NCBI GenBank assembly: GCA_029856045.1
Contig: JAHQWG010000025.1
Coordinates: 1 to 64,000 of the forward strand
From: Promethearchaeia archaeon
GTDB taxonomy: Archaea; Asgardarchaeota; Lokiarchaeia; Sigyniarchaeales; SOKP01
Length of the DNA: 64,000 bases
Direction: 5' to 3'
Below the pieces are notes generated by a model, which had not been told where the DNA came from, did not search any database, and worked only from the letters and a program-made list of their open reading frames with translations. The position numbers and the translations under genes were made by a program. Positions 1-8,393 of the stretch are shown here, piece after piece. Position 1 is the first letter of the stretch. Each line of letters begins with the position of its first letter.

Positions 1-581
1 ATCCTATTCCAATCGGAAGAATCTAAATAAATTCCAAAAATACCATCTGTTATATTATTGTAATATATAGAGTTGTTGGAACAGCCTTTGATAAGATTTA
101 TTCCATAGCCGCCATTATTTGTACAATTATTATCAACAATCGTCCCATTTGCTGTATTATTTAAGAGAATTCCAGCGTTTGGTGTGCTTCCAGAATCACT
201 AATTGTACAATTTTCGATTCTGAAATATTTATTATGAGAGTTATTTATTTTGATTCCGCTACCTCCACTGGCATCTATAATTAAATCTTCTAAAGTATAA
301 GGATCAGTAAAGGTTCCAGATCCATTTACCCAAGGATTAGTACCCCATGCTCCTTCTCCATCAATGAATATTGGAGGGGCTATTAATGCGAGTTTGGGGT
401 TAAAATTCGGTGGATTAGTTAAATCTTCCAAATCTAAATCAGAATTACTATTATTACTTATAATATCATTAGAAACTCCAATTTGACTTATTAGAAAGAA
501 TCCCATTGCTGTAAACGTAAAGATACAAAGTAAATATGTAATATTTCTATTTTTATTTAAATATTTATGCAAATTTCTCAC
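1..581 (-). CDS. Secreted right-handed beta-helix (NosD-like) protein, N-terminal part
   Basis: The gene runs off the left edge, so only about 193 residues are visible. The reading frame opens with GTG at 581 (an in-frame TTG lies one codon before it, and a stop follows six codons further upstream). An N-terminal basic stretch is followed by a hydrophobic segment (LLCIFTFTAMGFFLI), which looks like a signal peptide or signal anchor. A short Asn/Ser-rich linker leads into repeats typical of parallel beta-helices, with N-rich turns such as GILLNNTANGTIVDNNCTNN and NSIYYNNITD. Proteins of this NosD/PbH1 type are usually exported and bind or cut polysaccharides, but no catalytic residue can be assigned here. 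The next gene downstream is outside the window. Confidence 0.7.
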   Translation of the reverse strand, partial: MRNLHKYLNKNRNITYLLCIFTFTAMGFFLISQIGVSNDIISNNSNSDLDLEDLTNPPNFNPKLALIAPPIFIDGEGAWGTNPWVNGSGTFTDPYTLEDLIIDASGGSGIKINNSHNKYFRIENCTISDSGSTPNAGILLNNTANGTIVDNNCTNNGGYGINLIKGCSNNSIYYNNITDGIFGIYLDSSDWNR

Positions 582-820
582 CAAAATCTTGAAATTTCTT
601 TTTTAGATTTTAAAAAATTAAATTTTTTATAATTAATAATATCTTACAATAGCGAACAATATAATAATAACTACGTAATAATTTTTAGATTGATCTAATC
701 CCAAAAGAACGGAAATTAATATAATAAAAATTGAATAATTATGAATTCGTAATATTCTTTTTTTTAATAAAGTTAGATAGAGCCATTGGAGATCTTGGTT
801 TTATTGAAAAAAAAGACAAA

Positions 821-2329
821 TTAATTAAATCTCTTTCGATATTCTGAATATTTTACTAACACACTCATACATTTTGTTGGATAGTCCCAAAAATCGAAAA
901 TAGGAACATCGTGAGAGATAAACTTTTGATACCAAGGATATCTATAAGGATATGGACCAACATAAAACACAGGAATTGAATGTTTTTTCATTAGACGTTT
1001 AATTGGTTTCAGAACACGGAGATCTATTATTTGTGATAAACTTTTCATTGTTTCGTCAATATACATTCCAGATTTACTCATAGTTTCCATAACATCATCA
1101 AAGTCGAAGACTCCATAAATTATTATTGCGTCTATCTCATTTGATTTCATTAAAAGTTTAGGAAATTTGAGAAACATATTCAAAAAGTCAATATCGAAAG
1201 TTACGTCAATAGGATTACATGCACTGGCAGTAGGAGGAATATATTTTCTAATTTCGGATTGTAAATATTCAGAAAACTCAGGAACTTCAAGACCATACAT
1301 TTCGGCGGTCTTAACCATCATTGAACCGGAGCCTCCAGAATCTGTAATTATTCCCAATCTATTTCCGTTTGTAAATATTTTATTATTTTGAGCAAAAGAT
1401 AAAGTTCTAAGATAATACAAAAAATCTGTCATAGAATCAGTGGAGATAATGCCTGTTTCCTTGAAGACTGCATCATATATCTTTTGATTTCCTCCAATTG
1501 CACCTGTATGGCTCATGATTGACCTTGTTGTAGCTTTTGTCCCACCAGCATAAATCGCTACAATTGGTTTTTTAGGAGTTATTTCCTTTGCTAATTTAAT
1601 AAATTCTTTTCCACGCTTAATTTCTTCTATATATAATCCAATTACGCTTGTTTGAGGATCTTCTTTGAAGAATTCTAAGAAATCAACTAAATCAATATTG
1701 TTTTCATTACCCACTGATATTGATTTACCAATTTTAACAGCCCAATCCCTAGCTTGCCAAAATGTGTGACATGCAATAGTTCCAGATTGACTCGCTATGG
1801 AAATATTACCCCTTTCAGGGAAATAATAAATCCACATTGTATTAAAATGAGATTTTATAATATCTGGCTGATACCAACCATTATATACGCCTAAACAATT
1901 TGGTCCAATAAACCTCATATGATATTTCTTCGCAATATCATCTATCTTTTGTGAGAGTTTAATTCCATCAGAACCAACCTCTCTGAAACCACCTGATGTA
2001 ATAATTAAACGTTTTATTCCTTTTTGACCACATTCTTCCATTATTTTAGGGATAATTTTAGGGGGTAAAATAATAAATGCTAAATCAGGGGTCTCGGGTA
2101 AATCTAATACATTCTTATATGCTTTCATTCCTTGAACTTCGTTTAACCTAAGATGAATTGGGTATATTTTCTCTTTGGGAAAACCTCCAGCAATAATATT
2201 CCTCAACTGCATTGACCCCATTGTAGTAAGTAAATTATTATTTGCTCCAAAAATGCAAATACTCTTAGGATTTAATAAAGAATAAAGAAAATGTGCTTTA
2301 TTTAAGTCTTCTTCATGATTTGAAATCAT
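821..2329 (-). CDS. Acyl-CoA synthetase (NDP-forming) alpha-subunit-like protein
   Basis: A 502-residue protein with the layout of the alpha part of ADP-forming acetyl-CoA synthetases. A CoA-binding Rossmann domain covers about residues 10-150, with SGGFREVG and FIGPNCLGVYN motifs. A succinyl-CoA-synthetase-like ligase domain follows (GNISIASQSGTIA, VGNENNIDLVDFLEFF). The SHTGAIGG motif carries the histidine expected to be phosphorylated during the reaction acyl-CoA + ADP + Pi = acid + ATP + CoA. The remaining C-terminal region is a third flavodoxin-like domain. In this family the ATP-grasp beta part is either fused or encoded separately. Here it is not fused and not next door, so the partner must lie elsewhere. 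The substrate cannot be told from sequence. Confidence 0.75.
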   Translation of the reverse strand: MISNHEEDLNKAHFLYSLLNPKSICIFGANNNLLTTMGSMQLRNIIAGGFPKEKIYPIHLRLNEVQGMKAYKNVLDLPETPDLAFIILPPKIIPKIMEECGQKGIKRLIITSGGFREVGSDGIKLSQKIDDIAKKYHMRFIGPNCLGVYNGWYQPDIIKSHFNTMWIYYFPERGNISIASQSGTIACHTFWQARDWAVKIGKSISVGNENNIDLVDFLEFFKEDPQTSVIGLYIEEIKRGKEFIKLAKEITPKKPIVAIYAGGTKATTRSIMSHTGAIGGNQKIYDAVFKETGIISTDSMTDFLYYLRTLSFAQNNKIFTNGNRLGIITDSGGSGSMMVKTAEMYGLEVPEFSEYLQSEIRKYIPPTASACNPIDVTFDIDFLNMFLKFPKLLMKSNEIDAIIIYGVFDFDDVMETMSKSGMYIDETMKSLSQIIDLRVLKPIKRLMKKHSIPVFYVGPYPYRYPWYQKFISHDVPIFDFWDYPTKCMSVLVKYSEYRKRFN

Positions 2330-2598
2330 TAATTGTGATAATTAAAATTGATATTTAGATTTTTTTTAATTCGAAATCCAATAATATCACAATTAGAACT
2401 GAAATTATTTATTTCTGAAAACGATATAAATAGTATAAAAAGAGCGTATAAGAAAATAAATTAAATTTTAATACCGATTTATAATAAAAATCTCTAAGAT
2501 GTGCTCCAAAATTGTATTTCATAAATCCTCCAAGCTCATTATTAGCCTTTGGAACGAAATCCGGGGTAGAATTAGGAGGAAATAAATGCGTTTTAAGT

Positions 2599-3522
2599 AT
2601 GGATGATGTTAGCAACTTAAAATTTGAACAAGAAATATTCACGGAGATTTCATGGGGTGAGTTTTATCGTGAAGAAGGTATTGAGGATCAGATTAAAAGT
2701 TTTACCACACAAGAATATTCATCAATTAGAGAAGATCCTGAAGAACTAACGAAAAGATTGGTAAATGTAATTTATAAAATAATGAATGAAAAGAAACTTT
2801 TTTTTGGGATTTTAGATGTTGAGGTTGATGCCTTTATGAATGAGAACGTTGCAATTAAGGGATTAGAATTAGATTATAAAACAGTAAATAGATTAATGAA
2901 AGCTCATAAACATGGAAGGGACTTAGATCTTTTCCCAGATTTAATTACTTCTTCAATTGAAAAAGAAGATAGAATAAATATAGAATTTCAGGGCAAAGCA
3001 AAAAATTTATTTCATATAATTGGAGAAAAAATTGAAGATTTAGCAGATAAAATTAGAAATGCAAAGGGATTTGGCATTGGATTGGTTGCTACTTCGAGAG
3101 GTGCGGCAAATTTTTACATTTTGACCGAAAATATTGTAATGAAAGAAGGAGAGGTAAAGGAAATGCAAATTGATCAAGATAATATAGATGCAGTTTTTTA
3201 CGCCATCCAGAGAGAAGTAATAGTTCCAATTTGTTGGTTTAGAATCGATATGGGTATAAGCGCGATAGAGACTTTGGAGTTATGGGAAAAAATAAAGGAG
3301 AAACCAGAATTAATTAAAGCAATAAAAAGATATGATGATTATATTCAGGCTTTAATCTATAAAAAATATAAGGGTATGTCTCAGCCTCCGAGGGGTAAAG
3401 ACATTAGGAAAGATTCTAATGATATAACTCCTGAAGAGAGAGAAAAGGCATTGCGAGAGATGAGGAAAACTATGGAAATTTTAACCAACCACCTAAAAGA
3501 AGCGAAAGAAAGAGAAAAATAG
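2599..3522 (+). CDS. Unknown conserved-looking protein, about 307 residues
   Basis: I do not recognise a family. The frame is open upstream to a TTG at 2512, but the ATG at 2599 (start MDDVSNLKF) gives a more plausible acidic N-terminus. The start is uncertain: a GGAGGA at 2575-2580 lies about 18 bases before it, and a TATA-like TTATAATAAA at 2479-2488 would place transcription start near 2512. The protein is soluble, alternates charged helices with short strands (GFGIGLVATSRGAANFYI looks like a buried strand-turn-strand), and ends in a charged helix rich in Glu, Lys and Arg. It faces gatC tail to tail with a 25-base gap. Confidence 0.6.
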   Translation: MDDVSNLKFEQEIFTEISWGEFYREEGIEDQIKSFTTQEYSSIREDPEELTKRLVNVIYKIMNEKKLFFGILDVEVDAFMNENVAIKGLELDYKTVNRLMKAHKHGRDLDLFPDLITSSIEKEDRINIEFQGKAKNLFHIIGEKIEDLADKIRNAKGFGIGLVATSRGAANFYILTENIVMKEGEVKEMQIDQDNIDAVFYAIQREVIVPICWFRIDMGISAIETLELWEKIKEKPELIKAIKRYDDYIQALIYKKYKGMSQPPRGKDIRKDSNDITPEEREKALREMRKTMEILTNHLKEAKEREK

Positions 3523-3547
3523 TATCTTAATCTATTTCTATTATTTT

Positions 3548-3859
3548 TTATTCTTTAATTATTCTAGGGGCTTTAAAAAAGCCATCTTGCTTCTCACGAG
3601 CATTCTTTAAGGCTTCTTCTTGAGTGAGGGATTTTCCAGGAATATCTTCTCTAAAAACATTTTTTAAACCATCAATTACATGTCTTGTTGGTTTGATGTT
3701 TGAAGTGTCAAGTTCATTTAGTTTTTGAAAATAATCTAATATATTGTTTAATTGCTTCGAGATATTTACTTTTTCCTCTTCGCTTAAATCAATTAAGGCT
3801 AATCTTGCAAGATGTTCTATTTTTTCTCTTGAGATTATTTCTTTTTTTTCCATTAACAT
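3548..3859 (-). CDS. gatC: Asp-tRNA(Asn)/Glu-tRNA(Gln) amidotransferase subunit C
   Basis: A 103-residue GatC, the small subunit of GatCAB, which amidates misacylated Glu-tRNA(Gln) or Asp-tRNA(Asn). Family marks are the N-terminal IEHLARLALIDLSEEEK helix, the ILDYFQKLNELDTSNIKPT segment, and the REDIPGKSLTQEEALKNA and DGFFKAPRII motifs near the C-terminus. Length is typical (about 95-105). The methionine at residue 3 is an equally likely start. It stands alone here; gatA and gatB are not in the window, as often happens in archaea. GatC clamps around GatA and stabilises the complex rather than catalysing. Confidence 0.92.
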   Translation of the reverse strand: MLMEKKEIISREKIEHLARLALIDLSEEEKVNISKQLNNILDYFQKLNELDTSNIKPTRHVIDGLKNVFREDIPGKSLTQEEALKNAREKQDGFFKAPRIIKE

Positions 3860-3995
3860 TCAATATTTTTTTTTAATATAGAAATTTTCCTTTTATAAGA
3901 AAAAAGGTTTTAATTATTATAAATATGAATTATTATTTTTATTGAAGGTAATATTGAAATTAAAATTAACTGATTATAAATAAATGAGATAAACA

Positions 3996-4364
3996 ATGAC
4001 TGAAAAGGATTTATGGGATGAAATTCCTTATATGGGGTATATTGCTCTTGGAAGAAGGGGTATGGAAAAAATTGAACTTACTCAATGTTTTATTCCGGGT
4101 TGTGAAAATAAAGATATTGAGAAATTAAAGGCGATTAAAAAAGAAGAAAATGAAAGTGATACCAAATTAATCCAAACTTATTCCATCCATTGTGAGGAGT
4201 GTAATAAAACATTTAAGCTTTCATTTGAAACACTAAAGAAAGTAGCTAGAAAAAAGAAAATATCAATAGATGAAAATAATAAAGACCAAAATGAAATCCT
4301 TTCTATGGGTGTGATTTATGTATTTGATGATAACGGGAAAAAAATGCATTTAGGTTATTTCTAA
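3996..4364 (+). CDS. Small protein with two Cys pairs, unknown function
   Basis: A 122-residue soluble protein I cannot place in a family. Two cysteine pairs, CFIPGC near residue 28 and CEEC near residue 66, are spaced like the halves of a treble-clef or zinc-ribbon site, so one structural metal is likely. A Lys/Arg-rich helix (LKKVARKKK) follows the second pair and could contact nucleic acid, though this is only inference. The ATG at 3996 follows a spacer of more than 130 bases with a TATA-like run. The next gene (HAD hydrolase) starts 30 bases after its stop, so the two may be co-transcribed. Confidence 0.6.
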   Translation: MTEKDLWDEIPYMGYIALGRRGMEKIELTQCFIPGCENKDIEKLKAIKKEENESDTKLIQTYSIHCEECNKTFKLSFETLKKVARKKKISIDENNKDQNEILSMGVIYVFDDNGKKMHLGYF

Positions 4365-4394
4365 GTTAAATTTCATAATAGGAGAAATTTAAGA

Positions 4395-5105
4395 TTGAAC
4401 TTTAATTACATCTTATTTGATTTGGATAATTGCCTTGTTGAAATTCCTAATATAGGGAATTATTTTGATAAATTACTTATAGAAACATTGAATGAATCTA
4501 ATGTTAAGAGAATTCCCGAATTCAACGAGAGAAAACAGATTTGGTTTGTTGGAAAGCTATATATTAATTTGTTAGAATCTTGGGGCATAGAAAACCATCA
4601 AAAATTCTGGGAAGTGCTTGATTTAAAAGATTTTAGACAACGAAAGAAATTAATTCATGATGGCAAAATTATGCTTTTTGAAGATGTTTTACAAGTTCTT
4701 AAAGAACTTTCAAGATTGAATAAAAAAATGGGCATAATAAGCAATACTCCGGAAAATATTATAGAATATCAATTGAAACATTTTAAAATAAAAAAATATT
4801 TTGATATTGTGGTTGGGTTAGGTGAAGATCAAACCATTTGCAAGCCAGAACCAACTGGAATAAATATTGCATTAAAGTACTTCTTGGAAACCGAGCAGAA
4901 CAAAAGAGAGAAAAGTATTAAAAACATCCAATCAGAAGCGATTATGATTGGAGATTCTATAGTGGATATTATTTCTGCTAATAGAGCGAAAGTCAAATCT
5001 TGCTTAATATTAAGAAAAAAACATTATTATACTGAAGAAATTAAAAGTTGGGAATACCAACCTAATTTTATTATTAATCAATTAGATGAAATTTTAAAAC
5101 TATGA
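4395..5105 (+). CDS. HAD-superfamily hydrolase (phosphatase-like)
   Basis: A 236-residue HAD-like hydrolase. Motif I is FDLDNCLVE (nucleophile Asp and the +2 Asp), motif II is ISNTPE, the motif III lysine sits in CKPEPTG, and motif IV is MIGDSIVDI. All catalytic positions are present. A helical cap is inserted between motifs I and II, as in phosphoglycolate phosphatases and related C1-cap enzymes. The start is TTG at 4395, chosen because GGAGAAAT ends a few bases upstream and no ATG precedes motif I. The substrate cannot be predicted. It probably forms a two-gene unit with the Cys-pair protein just upstream. Confidence 0.82.
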   Translation: MNFNYILFDLDNCLVEIPNIGNYFDKLLIETLNESNVKRIPEFNERKQIWFVGKLYINLLESWGIENHQKFWEVLDLKDFRQRKKLIHDGKIMLFEDVLQVLKELSRLNKKMGIISNTPENIIEYQLKHFKIKKYFDIVVGLGEDQTICKPEPTGINIALKYFLETEQNKREKSIKNIQSEAIMIGDSIVDIISANRAKVKSCLILRKKHYYTEEIKSWEYQPNFIINQLDEILKL

Positions 5106-5204
5106 AAGAAAAAATAAAATTTTAATTAAATTTTTAAACTGAAATTGATTTTTATTTTATGAAAGGACTTAACCGACAATCCGATTTGTATAATTTGAGA
5201 ATGG

Positions 5205-5735
5205 TTATCGGCTATGATAGAGATAGATTGTGCTTAATAAAATTTCAGCTTTAATAATTCCAATAATAATCTCATTGATAACTACGTTCTCGTATCTAAC
5301 TAGGACATTTATTCCTAGAAGGATTAAAGCCACAAATAAAATTAAAAAAAGACCGAACTCCACTAATAAATTAATAATGACAAAAAATATGGATTTTTTA
5401 TGTTCCATTTTGTATAATTTATCCGTCACAAAAAAGCCTATGATGAAATTTAGAATAAATCCTAGAAAAATAGCGAAAAAGTTGAATGCGAGTGAGATTC
5501 GAAAATGATTTTCATATTCTCCTCTTCCAATAAGAGCATAGAAGTCAAAATAAAGAAGAATCCTATTTGAGTACCATATAATATTTAAAATTAATGAATT
5601 TTTCAGAGAATTTGTAAAATTCTTAAAATCCGCATAATATTTAGTAATCAATATATTAAATAAAAGATGAAGGATTAAAACTGCAAAAATTGATTCTGGT
5701 AGGTATTGTTGAATGATATTTATCAAATTCTCCAT
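5205..5735 (-). CDS. Small multi-pass membrane protein, unknown
   Basis: A 176-residue protein, largely hydrophobic, with about five predicted membrane segments (near residues 13-30, 47-65, 80-105, 115-140 and 150-170). One loop carries a positive patch (DKLYKMEHKK). No family signature is recognised. It is on the same strand as, and downstream of, another small hydrophobic reading frame (5757-5984) and the unknown HTH-like protein (5935-6543), so these could be one transcript read leftwards from the TrmB gene. Confidence 0.6.
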   Translation of the reverse strand: MENLINIIQQYLPESIFAVLILHLLFNILITKYYADFKNFTNSLKNSLILNIIWYSNRILLYFDFYALIGRGEYENHFRISLAFNFFAIFLGFILNFIIGFFVTDKLYKMEHKKSIFFVIINLLVEFGLFLILFVALILLGINVLVRYENVVINEIIIGIIKAEILLSTIYLYHSR

Positions 5736-5756
5736 ATTTAAATCAACTCTATAAGC

Positions 5757-5984
5757 TTATAAAATATTGATATGTAGGATATAAACTAAACTCAATAAAA
5801 AATCGAAAGATAATATGATTAGGACTAATAATAAAGAATCTCTGATAATTTGACGATAAATGATTAAAATAAGAAGAAGAGCAATTGGAAAAAAAAATAA
5901 ATATTGAATTAAAAGAAAAAGAGGATGGAAAAATTTAAAAAAAAGAACTAGATTTCTTATTGAATTCTTTTTCTCCCAAATCAT
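5757..5984 (-). CDS. Possible small two-helix membrane protein
   Basis: A 75-residue hydrophobic frame whose ATG lies about 50 bases inside the 3' end of the upstream gene. Two or three membrane segments are predicted. The overlap and the low-complexity Leu/Ile/Phe composition make this a weak call; AT-rich sequence readily makes such frames. The argument in favour is that it fills an otherwise empty 200-base gap between two same-strand genes and is followed by another small membrane protein. Confidence 0.3.
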   Translation of the reverse strand: MIWEKKNSIRNLVLFFKFFHPLFLLIQYLFFFPIALLLILIIYRQIIRDSLLLVLIILSFDFLLSLVYILHINIL

Positions 5985-6543
5985 CTCGTATAATATTCAT
6001 AGCAGAAGTAATTGACACTCTCCATTTGACTGCAATCTTGCGTATAGGATCTGGATTTTCGGAGCGACCGTCTTTAATTATGCTCTCTCGTTGCTCATCG
6101 GATATACTATCTTCAGACTTTGGAAACCTTTCTTCATAACCTTTCTCTGTTAAAACCTTATGGGAGATCTTTATTAATGTATAGAGGGATACCTTTAAAT
6201 TCATTTCTTCTAGTTTTTCACGAATTTTATTCTGTGAAATCTTTGTATATCTGATATAATATTTAAGGAGATTATTTAGATTTTTATTTTCATTAAATTT
6301 ATCTATTCTTTTTACTAAATTATCTTTCTCTTCTTTAGTTAGTGCATCATTTTCTTTACTTTTAATAAATTTAATAAATTTCTTAGTAAAATGAGTACCC
6401 TTATAGGCAACACCATCATGTTTCTTTATTATTTCTTGCAATTTTATTAATGCAGGGCTCGATGGCAGATATTTATCTTTATCGAAATCCCCATATACCT
6501 TTTCTATTATAAAACCAACCTTAGTAAACAACTGTTTGGTCAT
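5935..6543 (-). CDS. Unknown protein with a C-terminal HTH-like helix pair
   Basis: A 202-residue, lysine-rich, mainly helical protein with no recognised family. The last 60 residues (SISDEQRESIIKDG, then DPIRKIAVKWRVSITSAMNI) look like a helix-turn-helix of the kind found in small DNA-binding proteins, with DPIRKIAVKWRVS resembling the first helix and turn. It ends with a Ser/Phe tail. The 11-base gap from the upstream TrmB gene suggests co-transcription with it. A DNA-binding role is inference only. Confidence 0.55.
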   Translation of the reverse strand: MTKQLFTKVGFIIEKVYGDFDKDKYLPSSPALIKLQEIIKKHDGVAYKGTHFTKKFIKFIKSKENDALTKEEKDNLVKRIDKFNENKNLNNLLKYYIRYTKISQNKIREKLEEMNLKVSLYTLIKISHKVLTEKGYEERFPKSEDSISDEQRESIIKDGRSENPDPIRKIAVKWRVSITSAMNIIRDDLGEKEFNKKSSSFF

Positions 6544-6554
6544 TAAAAATAATT

Positions 6555-7436
6555 CTAAACGCTTTGTATTTCTCTTTGAGATATGTTAGTTTCAATATCC
6601 AACAATTTTCTTTCTATATCAATAGAATTATTCCATAATTGTCCAAAAAAATTTTTCAAAACATAAATCAAAGGTTTGCAATTCGTCCAAAATCCAGCTT
6701 TTTCCCGATGGTTTTTATTTTTTGGTGTAATTCCAAAAAAAATTTCCTTATTATCTATAATTATCAAAAAATGTATTAAATTTGGATCAATATTAACATG
6801 ATGAATATTACTTTTATGATGCACACTTAAAATTTCTTTATTTAAAAATCTCATTATTTTAAAATTTTCTTCTGTAATACAAGTTAATAACCTAATTTTT
6901 ATAATATCTTTATTTATAGCATCTTTAATACTGATAACTGAAGGATTTGAACGAGGGCCATTAATTTTCGTTAAAATAGCCAATATCTCTGTGTCAGCAT
7001 TTTCAATCATTTGTAAAAATTTGGAAAAGAGAATATATTCACCTTGGATGATTGTAAACTTTTCTGAATCATATTCATAATTTTTACTCTTAATACTTGA
7101 CCATAAACTGATCGAATCATTTCTTTTATCTTCTAAAAATCTTACTTCTCCTTTCTTTGTTTTAATAAGTAAATCCAAAACTTTTTCAAATGGAATTGCC
7201 GTAAATCGCATTGGGGATTCCATACTTACCTCTATTATTCCGTAATTTTGCAGATTCTTGATAATATGATAAACCTGAGCTTTATGCAAATTCATTTTTC
7301 TAGATATATCAATTGCCTTATGTGTTCCATTCTTAGCAAGAAAAATGTACACTTTTGATTCTAATTCCGTTAAACCTGTGTCTTTAAGAGCCTCTACAAG
7401 CCATATTTTTTCTGAGAGGATTTCATTATCTAGCAT
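6555..7436 (-). CDS. TrmB-family transcriptional regulator
   Basis: A 293-residue protein. The N-terminal winged helix (about residues 12-85) has the TrmB pattern LKDTGLTELESKVYIFLA, then HKAIDISRKMNLHKAQVYHI as the recognition part. A short linker helix (EVRFLEDKRND) joins a C-terminal sensor-like alpha/beta domain (residues 110-280) containing SKFLQMIENADTEILAI, resembling the phospholipase-D-like domain used for ligand binding in many TrmB proteins. TrmB regulators in archaea commonly control sugar uptake and central metabolism. It is transcribed away from the TetR gene, with 122 bases between their starts, and borders the sugar island, so it may take part in its control. Confidence 0.85.
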   Translation of the reverse strand: MLDNEILSEKIWLVEALKDTGLTELESKVYIFLAKNGTHKAIDISRKMNLHKAQVYHIIKNLQNYGIIEVSMESPMRFTAIPFEKVLDLLIKTKKGEVRFLEDKRNDSISLWSSIKSKNYEYDSEKFTIIQGEYILFSKFLQMIENADTEILAILTKINGPRSNPSVISIKDAINKDIIKIRLLTCITEENFKIMRFLNKEILSVHHKSNIHHVNIDPNLIHFLIIIDNKEIFFGITPKNKNHREKAGFWTNCKPLIYVLKNFFGQLWNNSIDIERKLLDIETNISQREIQSV

Positions 7437-7490
7437 TATTATCTGATTAGTTTTGTTATTTCATGTAAAATTGAACATGCATTAATTATA

Positions 7491-7510
7491 AGTGACCTTG
7501 TGACCATTTA
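7491..7510 (+). promoter_or_regulatory. Putative TetR operator upstream of tetR (divergent spacer)
   Basis: AGTGACCTTGTGACC at 7491-7505 is similar to the AGTAACAATTGTGA box found before six other units of this island and also reads as two GTGACC repeats. It lies about 18 bases before the TATA-like ATATTTAAAT (about 7527-7536) that serves the tetR gene. It is the weakest member of the set and autoregulation is inferred. Confidence 0.35.
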
Positions 7511-7558
7511 AATATTTTCATTCATAATATTTAAATTACTTTTATTATAATAGTAATT

Positions 7559-8173
7559 ATGCCTAAAGCTTTTTCAGATAGAGAGAAAAAGATTATAAAA
7601 AAGAAATTACTCGAAAAAGGTAAGGAGTATTTTAGAATATTTGGATTAAAAAAAACAAATATAGGAGAACTAACAAAATCTATAGGCATAGCCAAAGGAA
7701 CATTCTATAATTTTTATAAATCGAAAGAAAAACTATTTTTAGATATATTAGAAAAAGTTGAACAAGATCATGTTGATTTCCTGTCTAAAGAAATCACTAA
7801 TATTGATAAATCTCCAAAGGATATATTTAAATTTTTTCTTAAATATCGATATAATGTTATTGAAACTGAACCTATAATAAAGATGCTCCTTACTAGTGAT
7901 GAAATGGATTACCTTTTTAGAATATTACCAGAAACCACACGTATAAACTTTATTCGTAGAAAAATAGATAATGAATATATGATACAATTTAACAAAAAAT
8001 GGCAAGAAGATGGTTTGTTAAAAAAAATTGATCCTGAAATTTTGGCTAACTTATATCGAATATTTGCTGTAATTAGTATAGGTAAAGAACATGTTGGTAA
8101 GTCGAAGATTAATGAAACAATTGATTTACTTATAGATATTTTAGCAGACTACTTAATAATTCCGTCAGAATGA
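7559..8173 (+). CDS. TetR/AcrR-family transcriptional regulator
   Basis: A 204-residue TetR-like repressor. The N-terminal HTH (about residues 10-55) is textbook: FGLKKTNIGELTKSIGIAKG followed by TFYNFYKSKEKLFLDIL. The rest is an all-helical ligand-binding and dimerisation domain. The transcript is almost leaderless: a TATA-like ATATTTAAAT lies about 25 bases before the ATG. It sits at the head of a sugar catabolism island whose units share one palindromic box, which makes it the best candidate for the protein that reads that box. This link is inferred from position and from the palindrome, as TetR dimers bind inverted repeats. The inducer is unknown. Confidence 0.88.
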   Translation: MPKAFSDREKKIIKKKLLEKGKEYFRIFGLKKTNIGELTKSIGIAKGTFYNFYKSKEKLFLDILEKVEQDHVDFLSKEITNIDKSPKDIFKFFLKYRYNVIETEPIIKMLLTSDEMDYLFRILPETTRINFIRRKIDNEYMIQFNKKWQEDGLLKKIDPEILANLYRIFAVISIGKEHVGKSKINETIDLLIDILADYLIIPSE

Positions 8174-8325
8174 TTTTTTAGGCTATTTTAATCCAAACTA
8201 TGCTAGAAGTACTTAATATTTTACGTATTATTGTGAAAATAATCAATCACTTTTCTTCAAGTTTAAAATTCTAAAATTTTTATTGATAGAACTTTTAATA
8301 TTTCTTTAGAATTATGCTATTAGTA

Positions 8326-8356
8326 AGTAACAATTGTGAATGAATAATTTTTATTA
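8326..8356 (+). promoter_or_regulatory. Island operator plus TATA before the dehydrogenase gene
   Basis: The box AGTAACAATTGTGA occupies 8326-8339, with the perfect palindrome ACAATTGT at its core. ATGAATAA follows, then the TATA element TTTTTATTA at about 8348-8356. Start of the gene is at 8394, leaving a leader of roughly 15 bases. The arrangement is the same as at 9622, 15777, 17527 and 19997. Confidence 0.65.
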
Positions 8357-8393
8357 GTGAAACGATAATAATTTTAAAATAGTTGTTAAAAAA

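Noticed and set aside
2409-2642. A 77-codon leftward frame overlapping the start of the 2599 gene.
   Set aside because: It lies antisense to the gene start and promoter, has a hydrophobic low-complexity end, and has no ribosome site.
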